Source: Thermoguttaceae bacterium | GTDB lineage: Bacteria; Planctomycetota; Planctomycetia; Pirellulales; Thermoguttaceae | Assembly (NCBI GenBank): GCA_028695965.1 | Contig: JAQVHZ010000005.1 | Location: forward strand, 1 to 64,000 | DNA length: 64,000 bases | Direction of reading: 5' to 3' | Part shown: one piece after another, positions 36,282 to 44,206 of the stretch | Layout: each line of letters begins with the position of its first letter | Numbering within the stretch: the first letter of the stretch is position 1 | The notes under the pieces: generated by a model | What the model was told of the DNA's origin: nothing | Database searches by the model: none | Seen by the model: only the letters and a program-made list of their open reading frames with translations | Translations under genes and position numbers: made by a program

Positions 36282-37685
36282 TCAGTCGCGAGAGATCTCG
36301 AAACCTTTGCGCTGTTCGCGCGCCCAGAACGAGGCGGCGAGTTCGTCGCCAACGATTCTTTCGGCGTTGACGTCCCACTGGATTTCGCGATTGAGCCGCG
36401 CCGCGACGGAGCAGAGGTGGCAGCAGTGCATCGCTTGGACGTGGGACCAGACGTCGGAAACCGGCTTGCCGCCTTCGCGGATGCAGCGGATGAAGTTTAC
36501 TTTGTGATCTTCGAACGGCTTGCCGTTGTAGAGCGCGTCGAAATCTTCTTGGGAGAACGCGTCGGGCGGAAGTTCTTCAATAACCTTTCCCTTGCATCGT
36601 CCTCGGCTGACGTGCATACGTCCGTTGGTTCCTTCAAAGAGAATGCCGTTTCCGTCGGGCGAACTGCTGACGACGTGCATTTCGCAGCCGTTAGTGAGCT
36701 TCAAGACGATATCAAATTCGTGGCTTGTGTTGTAGCGGTTGTCAACGGTCGGGTACCCGTCTTCGAAGGGGACGGGGTGCTTGGCGTTTGTTCCGTCGAC
36801 GCTTGTCGGGCCCGTCCCGAATTTATCGAGCCCCATCGCCCAAAGAGCGCAGTCGATGTGGTGCGCGCCCCAGTCGGTGAATTTACCGCCGGAATATTCG
36901 TACCACCAGCGGAATTCGTAGTGGCAGCGCGTGCGTCCGAACCGATTGTCGTTGTTGTTGGAGCCGAGGAAATCGCCGTCGCCGAGGAAATCGGTATAGG
37001 GCGCTTGACCGAGGTATGTGTCCCAATCGAAATTGGCGGGCGGATCCATTTTCGGTATGTCTTCATTGCAGACGGGCGAGCCGCCGATGTCGCAGACTAC
37101 CTTGGTAATATCGCCAAGCATCCCGGCGCGAACGATGAGGGTCGCGAGCGCGAATTGATCGCGCTGCGAACGTTGCTGCGTGCCGACTTGGAAGATCTTG
37201 CCGTATTTTTCGACGGCGTTCCGAATGATTAGGTTCTCTTCGAGGGTCAGGGTCAGCGGCTTCTGGCAGAAGACGTGCTTGCCCGCTTGAAGCGCTTCGA
37301 CCGCGATTTTGACGTGCCAGTGGTCTGGCGTAACGATCGAAACGACGTCGATATCGTCTCGTTCAAGGACGCGGCGGTAGTCTTTGTAGGTATCGGGCTG
37401 AATCACTTGCCCTTGCTCGTCCTTTTTGCCGATTCCGGAATTGATTGTACGAGCGAGTCCGTAGTCTTCGTCAAGGTCGCAGAGCGCGACGATATCGCAT
37501 TGCCAATTGAATCCGTGCGCGTCGCCTCGGCCCATGCTGCCGACGCCGATGCAACCCATGCGGAGACGGTCGCTTGGGTCTTGCGCCCAGACGGGCTTGA
37601 TAATTTGAGACGTCGGGAAGACGGTCGCGGCGGCGGCGAGCGCGGACGATTTCAAAAAGGCGCGTCTATTAAGCGTAGTCGTCAT
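36282..37685 (-). CDS. Gfo/Idh/MocA family oxidoreductase with Tat signal
   Basis: A 467-residue NAD(P)-dependent sugar-type oxidoreductase. The ATG at 37685 gives a twin-arginine signal (NRRAFLKSSALAAAATVF), so the folded protein is exported. The Rossmann motif is RMGCIGVGSMGRGDAHG. The FCQKPLTLT segment holds the conserved catalytic Lys of the family. The C-terminal half contains the GFO_IDH-like beta-sheet domain, with WWYEYSGGKFTDWGAHHID and the acidic SPDGNGILFEGTNGR region. Similar exported members are very numerous in Planctomycetota; substrate unknown. AGAGGAC precedes the start. Confidence 0.9.
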   Translation of the reverse strand: MTTTLNRRAFLKSSALAAAATVFPTSQIIKPVWAQDPSDRLRMGCIGVGSMGRGDAHGFNWQCDIVALCDLDEDYGLARTINSGIGKKDEQGQVIQPDTYKDYRRVLERDDIDVVSIVTPDHWHVKIAVEALQAGKHVFCQKPLTLTLEENLIIRNAVEKYGKIFQVGTQQRSQRDQFALATLIVRAGMLGDITKVVCDIGGSPVCNEDIPKMDPPANFDWDTYLGQAPYTDFLGDGDFLGSNNNDNRFGRTRCHYEFRWWYEYSGGKFTDWGAHHIDCALWAMGLDKFGTGPTSVDGTNAKHPVPFEDGYPTVDNRYNTSHEFDIVLKLTNGCEMHVVSSSPDGNGILFEGTNGRMHVSRGRCKGKVIEELPPDAFSQEDFDALYNGKPFEDHKVNFIRCIREGGKPVSDVWSHVQAMHCCHLCSVAARLNREIQWDVNAERIVGDELAASFWAREQRKGFEISRD

Positions 37686-38406
37686 AGAACAGTCCTCTAA
37701 TAAAAACAATACTTTAGGAATAGTCGATTCAAAACGAGCAGGGGGACCTGCGCGACCGGCTCAAACTTTAAAATCGACAGTTTGGGTAAAATCTACCGTC
37801 CTTGATTATACAGAATTTTCACACTATCCGTCAACTGTTTTTCACATTTTCAATAAGAGTTAATAAAAACATTGTGCTTTTTACCGGTTTTGTCGGTTAT
37901 GCGCGGCGTTCTTCTTTTTGGGGTATTGCTAGAAGTACAGGGATCGTTAAAAAACTTGCGTCCTTCTTCTTGTGTCTTCAGAAGAAAAAAGAAAATTTTA
38001 GAGACGTCCCCTTGAAGAAGAGGAATTTCGAATTACAATTCTAGATTGACGTCTTATGCGTTTTATATCCGACTCCGTCGTCGCGCGCGTTGCGCGACTC
38101 GTCGAGTCGGCTTTATACCGGCATAGAGCGTGTTTTTCGTATGCGTCGCTTGACGAGCGCGCAAGGCTGTCCCGACGGGAATCGGGCGCCGCGAAAGGCA
38201 TACGCCGGATATAAACCTTTATTGAGGCTGAAAGCGCGCGCGAGTGATGAGCGCGGCGTGCAGTTCCCCTCCTAAAGTTGACGACGCGGCGTCTTTCAGA
38301 GCGTCGGAAACGAATAGGTTTCCGTAAAATCCGAGCTTTGAGCGTCGTTGAGACGCGAAGTTCACTTTACGACGTTTCCCCCATAAGGTAAGAAATAGGA
38401 ATTGTC
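37686..38406. other. Long gap upstream of rpmB
   Basis: About 720 bases without a coding gene. It holds a candidate structured RNA (38112-38215) and several smaller hairpins. No promoter with correct spacing is seen. Confidence 0.5.
38112..38215 (+). ncRNA. Candidate structured RNA upstream of rpmB
   Basis: Outer helix: TTTATACCGGC (38112-38122) pairs with GCCGGATATAAA (38204-38215), about 11 bp with one bulge. Inside are three possible arms: GCGT with ATGC (about 38128-38144), GCTTG with CAAGG (about 38147-38165), and CCCGA with TCGGG (about 38171-38186). This multibranch layout looks like a structured RNA or rpmB leader element. No known family is recognised. Confidence 0.35.
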
Positions 38407-38676
38407 ATGTCTCGAGTTTGTGAAATTTGCCACAAAGGCCCAATCTTTGGTAATCACGTTACGACTCGCGGTCGCGCGAAGCGCCTGAAGGGCGTTGGTA
38501 CGAAAGTTACCGGTATCGCTCGTCGTACCTTCAAGCCGAACCTTCAACGGGTCCGCGTTACTCTTCCGAACGGCGGTACCAAAGTCATGCGCGTCTGCAC
38601 CCAGTGCCTGCGCTGCGACGCCGTTGTCAAACGCGTCGCCCAAAAGCCGTTCCAATTCAAAACCCCTGCTAACTGA
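38407..38676 (+). CDS. rpmB: 50S ribosomal protein bL28
   Basis: An 89-residue large-subunit protein. MSRVCEICHKGPIFGNHVT, then RRTFKPNLQRVRV and MRVCTQCLRC, match bL28 of the zinc-binding type, with two CxxC pairs. bL28 is often next to rpmG, but rpmG is not seen here. A strong terminator follows. Confidence 0.95.
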   Translation: MSRVCEICHKGPIFGNHVTTRGRAKRLKGVGTKVTGIARRTFKPNLQRVRVTLPNGGTKVMRVCTQCLRCDAVVKRVAQKPFQFKTPAN

Positions 38677-38712
38677 GATTGCGTTAGCGTTCGGGTTTCA
38701 GAACGCATCATT

Positions 38713-38757
38713 TAAAAAAAGCGAAGACAGCCGATTTTTTGCGTCTTCGCTTTTTTT
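38713..38757 (+). terminator. Terminator after rpmB
   Basis: AGCGAAGAC (38720-38728) pairs with GTCTTCGCT (38743-38751), extended by the flanking A and T runs. Confidence 0.88.
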
Positions 38758-38967
38758 GTTTCTTGGTTGGAGAGGAAACTCTCTGAACAGACGGTTGCGG
38801 AGATTTATTTCTGAAATTTTTTTGAATCGGCTCTTGCGTTGTTGAAAACTGCGTTGCGTTTTTGAACAGAACTTTGCTTTTCCATACTGGACGGTTCAGA
38901 AATATCGGAGCCTAATCTTTGCCGGAATGATTTAGACTGCAATATGAATTGGAAGAATTGAACTAGC

Positions 38968-38988
38968 CGAGCCTCGTTGAGAGGCTCG
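38968..38988. repeat. Perfect hairpin CGAGCCTC/GAGGCTCG
   Basis: 8-bp perfect stem with loop GTTGA in the 398-base gap between rpmB and the DUF5107 gene. No T run follows. Confidence 0.55.
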
Positions 38989-39007
38989 AAGAAGTAATTT
39001 TATTTAG

Positions 39008-39043
39008 CCGCCGGAAGGGAGAAGCGTTTCTCGATTCCGGCGG
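39008..39043 (-). terminator. Terminator of the DUF5107/TPR gene
   Basis: CCGCCGGAA (39008-39016) pairs with TTCCGGCGG (39035-39043), with an inner GAGAA/TTCTC stem. The AT-rich bases left of it are the U-rich tail on the minus strand. Confidence 0.7.
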
Positions 39044-39074
39044 GACAGTCTAATTTTAGATTAGCGCCTTCGGT

Positions 39075-42000
39075 TCAATCTAAGTCGGCGTTTTTCATGA
39101 CGGGCGCCCAAATCAAGTTGGGATTGAGCTTCGCAGCCGCGTCAAACGCTTGCGCCGCTCCGTCGCGATCGCCTTTTAGCCTGGCGGCTAACCCCTGTTG
39201 GAAGAAAGAATTAGCGCTTCTTTGCGCGCTCGTTCCCTCTTCGCCGAATTTCGAGAACTCGTCGATCGTCGGGGTCCTTGCCGCTTCGTCGGCGACCTGT
39301 TTTGCAAATTCGTCGCTCAGTTTCGCGGCTTCGTCGTCTTTTCCGAGTTTTCTCATGCCTAAGACGCGGTAGTAAGTCGGCTCGGAGCGTAGCGAATTCG
39401 GCGCGTTTTTCGGGTCGGCGCACGCTTCGTACGCTTGTCTTGCGGCGTCTTCGTCGCCTTGTTTGTCAAACGCGAGCGCGATTAAGTAGTAGATTTTGGC
39501 GTTTTGTCCTCCTCCGATCGGCGGCGCGGCTTCGAAGTTTTTCGGATAGGTCGCGGCTTTTTGGAAGTCGTCGACGGCTCCGGCGTAATCTTTTTCTTCG
39601 AGCCGCTTCATACCGCGCAGGAGGGCGGCGTCAACGAAGAGCGAATGGACGTCGCGCCCGCCTTCCCAGACGTGGAAGTGGCGATTCGCCAAGACGTCGA
39701 GCGATTTGTCGTAATTGCCTGCAGCGTTGTACAGCTCGACGAGTCGGGCGACGCAGTCGTCATATTGGAAGACGGCGTCGGCGTACGGCTCCATGTCGGC
39801 GAGCCGTTCGGCGGCGGTGCGGCCCGCGCTCGCGGCGAGTTGGTCGTATTCGTAGATGAAGCGCGGGTCGTCTGGAATCAGCGCCAACGCGGTTCGGTAT
39901 GCGTCGAGCGCGGCGTCGTAATTGCGTTTTTGTCCTTCGGCGAACCCGATATTTCTCCAGACACGTCCAAAATTCGGGCGCAGCCTCGCTGATTCTCGCC
40001 ATTGCTCGAGCGCTTCTTCTTTGTCGTTGAAGTAATAGAGGAGCATCCCGTATTCGTATCGCGCTTGCGGGTCGTTCGGAACGACGTCAAGAACTGCGTC
40101 GAAGAGGGCGCGTTCCTCAGTTCGGAAAGCGAAAACATATTCGTTCGAAAGGGTCGCTGCGCGTTGAAACGCTTCTTGCGCCATGCCGCGGTTGCCGGTC
40201 TTATTGAGGAGCGCCCAGCCTTTGTAGTACCAAATCGTCGAGATGTTCGCAAAGGGTTTGCCGAAATCGAGCGCGGCGTCAAGCAGAGACGACGCTTCGT
40301 CCCACGCGCCGCGATTGGCGTATTCGACGACCGTTTCGAGCAGTTCCTGTTGACGTATCGTCGCGGAATCCGGACGATCGTTGACGACGCCGCGCGACTT
40401 TTCGACTTCTGCAAACGCTTTTTCGGGCTCTCCGTTCAGGAACCCGAGTTCGAGCGCCGCGGCGTAGTCGAGCGGATTGCGCATGACGGCGCTTTCGAGC
40501 AGTTCCTTGGCGACGTTTTTGTCGACGTCGGCGGTCTGATAGAGCCGATTGCCTGCGACGAGCCGCGTTTGGTCCTCTGCGGCGGAACCTGACTCGAGGA
40601 TTTTGCGAATAGTCCACGCCTTAAAGACGATTGCTTTGGCGTCGTCGGTATTGACGGCGAGGGACCGGTCGATCAGCTCGAGCGCTTCGGCGTACTTGGC
40701 TTGTTTAGCGGCAAGTTCGGCGAGTTGGTAGAACGCGGCGGCTTGATAACCGGTCGTCCACGCGGCTTTCCAGAACTGGTCTTCGGCGTCTTGGTCGTGG
40801 CCGAGTCCGCGATAGGCGAGCGCGAGATAGTAGTGCGGCTCGCCGTCTTTGACGCGCGTGTATCCTTTTTCGAGCCGTTGGAGCGCCGTTTCAAGATATT
40901 CTGCGGCTTGGGCGAATTTCCCTTCGCGCAGTACTCTGACGCCGACGGCGGTGTTGACGCGCGCGTCGCCGGGATCTCTGGCGAGCGCCTCGTTGTAGAA
41001 TTCCATCGGGTCGCGTTGACCGTTGTGGAACTGTTCGAGCCGGAGGCCCGCTAGGTAGAGTTCTTCGTTCGTTTTGTAGTCTTTTGGATCGCCGAACGGG
41101 GCGACAGGTTCAGGCAAATCTTCTTCTTCGAGGACGACGGGCGTGTAGGCGATCAGTTCGTCGCCGTCGGCGTCCTTGACGGAGAAGGTGAATTCCGAGT
41201 CGGCGCGTTTGGCGTCGTCTTCGCTCAGAGCGACGTCAGCGACAAAGGAGTTTCCGGGCGCGACGTCGACGATTTGGGACCAGATTTCTCCGTCGCCCGC
41301 GGAGAGAGTAAGGCGCGCCTGGGAATAGGCTTCGGTCGGGCTGAACCCGAGGAAGAATTCGGAATCGGAGGTTCGTTCCAGGTTGACGGCGCCGTTTAGG
41401 TTGGCGTTTTTGACGTGTTTGATCTTGGAGATTGGGAACCAGTAGTGCTTGTAGCGCCTCGTTTCGTTGGGACCGATCCAGCTGTAATCGGGCTGGTTGT
41501 CGGACCAGCCGCCGACCATGAGTTCAAGGTAAGGTCCGTCGTCGTCAGTGAGCGCTTCGTCCCACACTTGGGCGCGAGGATGATTGCCCCACAAGAAGAA
41601 TTTCTTGCCCCCGACGACGTGCCGATTCCCGACGTGGGTCGTTCCGGCGTCGGCGCCGAAGTCGTAGCCCGCGAGGAAATCAGACTCGAAATCCCACGCA
41701 AAGACGGAGCGCGAATGTTGATTGTGGTTCGTCCACATACTGATATCGACGCCGTTGTCGATCGGCCAGCGGTTGAAATCGATTTTGGAATGGCCCGTCC
41801 CGAATTGAACGCTTGGCGCGAAGATTACTTGATAATCGTCGTTACAATGAACGGAAACGTTCGCCCAGCTGAGGATCGACTGCGCGAACGGCGAGCGGTT
41901 CTCGACGGTAATTTCCGCTTCGACAAGGGATTTGCCCGGGTAGAGTTTGAGCGCGGCGTTCCAGCGCATACGGTGTCGAATTTCGGTCTCGCCGACGTAG

Positions 42001-42530
42001 ACGACTTTCGAGCCGTCTTCATTTTCGCCGGTCGCCCAGTCGATCGACATGAGGGAGGAGGGGCGGTGGTGGTGCGGCACGTTCCATTCGACGCCGCCGG
42101 AGATCCACGCGCCAAGCATCCCGATGAGCGCGGGCTTCACGACGTGTTGCCGGTAGAAAAATTCGTAGCCGCTCGTTTTGTCGGTCGCTTGGAAGATACG
42201 GCCCCCTAAGTCGGGCGCAATTCCTAATTTGACATATTCGTTTTCGAGGTAGAGCAGTCGGTAGAGTTCGTCTTGTTTTTCATTGCTCAGGATATCGCGC
42301 ATTGCGTACGGGTAGACGTGCCCTTGCGCTCCTTGATAGACGCGGCCGGTGTAGAAAATGGGATTTTTGTCGGCGAGTCCGAAGGGGTAGGTCGGAACCG
42401 CTTCAATTTTTTCGGCGAGTTCGACCGGTTCCTGCGCCCAGAGCAAGTTGTTCTGCGAACAGTCGAGAAACGCCGCCATTAAGAGGAACGGCGACGCAAA
42501 TAACGCTAATTGAGGAAGGATGGATTTCAT
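39075..42530 (-). CDS. Exported DUF5107 and TPR protein
   Basis: A 1151-residue protein with a signal peptide (MKSILPQLALFASPFLLMAAF). Residues ~40-390 match the DUF5107 domain, a galactose-mutarotase-like beta-sandwich: PDLGGRIFQATDKTSG, GGVEWNVPHHHRPSS and EAEITVENRS. From about 480 to the end are many TPR repeats (YYLALAYRGLGHDQDAEDQFWKA, YKGWALLNKTGNRGMAQEAF). The mutarotase-like part suggests carbohydrate binding or processing; TPRs suggest a protein partner. AAGGAC sits upstream of the ATG. There are no neighbouring genes in the same direction. Confidence 0.85.
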   Translation of the reverse strand: MKSILPQLALFASPFLLMAAFLDCSQNNLLWAQEPVELAEKIEAVPTYPFGLADKNPIFYTGRVYQGAQGHVYPYAMRDILSNEKQDELYRLLYLENEYVKLGIAPDLGGRIFQATDKTSGYEFFYRQHVVKPALIGMLGAWISGGVEWNVPHHHRPSSLMSIDWATGENEDGSKVVYVGETEIRHRMRWNAALKLYPGKSLVEAEITVENRSPFAQSILSWANVSVHCNDDYQVIFAPSVQFGTGHSKIDFNRWPIDNGVDISMWTNHNQHSRSVFAWDFESDFLAGYDFGADAGTTHVGNRHVVGGKKFFLWGNHPRAQVWDEALTDDDGPYLELMVGGWSDNQPDYSWIGPNETRRYKHYWFPISKIKHVKNANLNGAVNLERTSDSEFFLGFSPTEAYSQARLTLSAGDGEIWSQIVDVAPGNSFVADVALSEDDAKRADSEFTFSVKDADGDELIAYTPVVLEEEDLPEPVAPFGDPKDYKTNEELYLAGLRLEQFHNGQRDPMEFYNEALARDPGDARVNTAVGVRVLREGKFAQAAEYLETALQRLEKGYTRVKDGEPHYYLALAYRGLGHDQDAEDQFWKAAWTTGYQAAAFYQLAELAAKQAKYAEALELIDRSLAVNTDDAKAIVFKAWTIRKILESGSAAEDQTRLVAGNRLYQTADVDKNVAKELLESAVMRNPLDYAAALELGFLNGEPEKAFAEVEKSRGVVNDRPDSATIRQQELLETVVEYANRGAWDEASSLLDAALDFGKPFANISTIWYYKGWALLNKTGNRGMAQEAFQRAATLSNEYVFAFRTEERALFDAVLDVVPNDPQARYEYGMLLYYFNDKEEALEQWRESARLRPNFGRVWRNIGFAEGQKRNYDAALDAYRTALALIPDDPRFIYEYDQLAASAGRTAAERLADMEPYADAVFQYDDCVARLVELYNAAGNYDKSLDVLANRHFHVWEGGRDVHSLFVDAALLRGMKRLEEKDYAGAVDDFQKAATYPKNFEAAPPIGGGQNAKIYYLIALAFDKQGDEDAARQAYEACADPKNAPNSLRSEPTYYRVLGMRKLGKDDEAAKLSDEFAKQVADEAARTPTIDEFSKFGEEGTSAQRSANSFFQQGLAARLKGDRDGAAQAFDAAAKLNPNLIWAPVMKNADLD

Positions 42531-42675
42531 TGCATTTGTCCTTAGAGAATTGACGTTGAATTGACAGAACGCCGCGCGCGATTCTGTTCGTCTCCAATTA
42601 TAAAGGTCGGGATAGTCAAAGTCAAGTTTTTGAAGCTTTTTGCGATTAATCGCCTAGGTTGGGATTTTCTCAATC

Positions 42676-42704
42676 TTGAACGCCCGTTTCGATTGGGGTA
42701 TAAT
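42676..42704 (+). promoter_or_regulatory. Sigma-70 promoter for ispD
   Basis: TTGAAC (42676-42681) and a perfect TATAAT (42699-42704) with 17 bases between. The leader to ispD is about 110 bases. Confidence 0.75.
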
Positions 42705-42822
42705 TTAGGGACCGCGCAGGGCGGACGTTTCCAACGAACAAAGGAGCGCCGCTAACAGCGCGGGAATAGGCGAGTTGTGTTGGCGTTCCCTAGGAAAGGA
42801 CAAAGAAGAAGGGAGAGATTCG

Positions 42823-43623
42823 ATGGCGAAATACGCAGTCGTCATTGCGGCGGCGGGACGGAGTCGGCGTTTTACAGCGGGCCGCGCTCTTATGGGTTCG
42901 GAGCTGTTGCAGAAGAAACCTTTTACGCCCCTTAAAGGCCGCGCCGTTTGGCTTTATAGCGCTGAACTCTTTGCGCGCCGCAAAGACGTCGTTCAGAAGA
43001 TTTTGGTCGTCTCCCCGGAAGACCGCGTTGACGTGGAACGTCATTTCTCGGTCGATATTGCGTTTTATGGCGTGCGGCTTGTCGAAGGGGGCGCCGAGCG
43101 GTTCCTTTCGGTCGAGAACGCGCTGAAAGTCGTTTCTGAAGAAGCGGATTACGTCGCGGTCCACGACGCGTCGCGTCCTTGCGTTACAGCCGCGGAGGTC
43201 GACCGCGTCTTTGCAGAAGCGGCGCGCGCGCAGGCGGCGATTCTTGCGACGCCGGTAGTCGGGTCGTTGAAGCGGTCGCGAAAAGTCGAGACGCCCGAGA
43301 GCTTGCGGGAACAACTCAGCGCGGTTCCTGGAGAGGCCGATCGGATTGTCGTTGCGGAATCGGCGCCGCGCGAGAATCTTTGGGAAGCGCAGACGCCGCA
43401 AGTCTTCGAAAAAGAGCTTTTAAAGCGCGCGTATCGGGAGCGTCCGGCGTCGTTCGAGCCGACTGACGATTGCGGACTTGTCGAAGCGCTCGGTCAGAAC
43501 GTTTCGATCGTGGAAGGCTCGCGTTGCAATATCAAGATAACGACCGCGGAGGATCTAGCGATCGCCGACAAATTTTTGGAAATTGTCGGCAGGCGGAGCA
43601 GGAAAAACACATCATTCTTCTGA
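42823..43623 (+). CDS. ispD: 2-C-methyl-D-erythritol 4-phosphate cytidylyltransferase
   Basis: A 266-residue enzyme of the MEP isoprenoid pathway that couples CTP to methylerythritol phosphate. The ATG at 42823 has GGGAGAGA just upstream and replaces an earlier GTG-type frame start. Motifs: YAVVIAAAGRSRRF, a shifted Lys in KKPFTPLKG, DYVAVHDASRPCVT, LWEAQTPQVF and PTDDCGLVEALG. The segment between the phosphate loop and the Lys is longer than in E. coli. The next gene starts 9 bases later. Confidence 0.88.
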   Translation: MAKYAVVIAAAGRSRRFTAGRALMGSELLQKKPFTPLKGRAVWLYSAELFARRKDVVQKILVVSPEDRVDVERHFSVDIAFYGVRLVEGGAERFLSVENALKVVSEEADYVAVHDASRPCVTAAEVDRVFAEAARAQAAILATPVVGSLKRSRKVETPESLREQLSAVPGEADRIVVAESAPRENLWEAQTPQVFEKELLKRAYRERPASFEPTDDCGLVEALGQNVSIVEGSRCNIKITTAEDLAIADKFLEIVGRRSRKNTSFF

Positions 43624-43632
43624 GGAGGCGTC

Positions 43633-44088
43633 ATGCGCGCTTTAACACGAAAAGTCTTGTGCGTCGGCATAGCGGTCGCGGCGCTGTCGTGCGCCGTTGC
43701 GACGGCTCAGGATACGACAAGAGACAGGGAGACGCCGACGACCGCGCGGCGACCGAGTTACTTGGCGATCGAACGCGCGGCGCGCGCGAAATTTCCCGAC
43801 GCCTATAAGAACTTGAAACGCGCGCGCAGTTTCACGAGACGGCTTCCGACTTATTGGGGCGAACTTGGGCTTTCGGAGCGTCAGACGTCGACGGTCTACG
43901 CGATCCAAGAAGATTACTTCGAGGAGATCGCCGACTTAGAAGCGCGAATCGCAAGACTCGAGAAGGAACGGGACGCAAAGACGCGCGCCGTCCTTACGGA
44001 AAGACAACGCGACGTTCTGGACGCGAAACGCGCCGCCGCGGAGAAGGCGCGCAAGGCAAAGAGCGGCTCGAGGACGAAGCGGCAGTGA
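43633..44088 (+). CDS. Small exported helical protein, CpxP/Spy-like
   Basis: A 151-residue protein with a signal peptide (MRALTRKVLCVGIAVAALSCAVATAQ). The mature part is helical and charged; LGLSERQTSTVYAIQED and LTERQRDVL resemble the LTxxQ motifs of Spy/CpxP periplasmic chaperone-like proteins. The family assignment is tentative. The end is very basic (KARKAKSGSRTKRQ). It has a GAGGAGG ribosome site and lies 9 bases after ispD, so it is co-transcribed with it. Confidence 0.65.
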   Translation: MRALTRKVLCVGIAVAALSCAVATAQDTTRDRETPTTARRPSYLAIERAARAKFPDAYKNLKRARSFTRRLPTYWGELGLSERQTSTVYAIQEDYFEEIADLEARIARLEKERDAKTRAVLTERQRDVLDAKRAAAEKARKAKSGSRTKRQ

Positions 44089-44143
44089 ATCGTTTACGCG
44101 GAACCGGGACGCAGGTTCACGTCTTGCCGCAGCTAAAAGAAAA

Positions 44144-44180
44144 CGCCGGACGGTTCTCCAAGGAGAGCGGTCCGGCGCGC
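44144..44180. terminator. Bidirectional terminator
   Basis: CGCCGGAC (44144-44151) pairs with GTCCGGCG (44170-44177) with an inner CTCC/GGAG stem, between convergent genes. Confidence 0.75.
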
Positions 44181-44206
44181 TTTATTCGGGCGTCCTTTTC
44201 AGAGGA

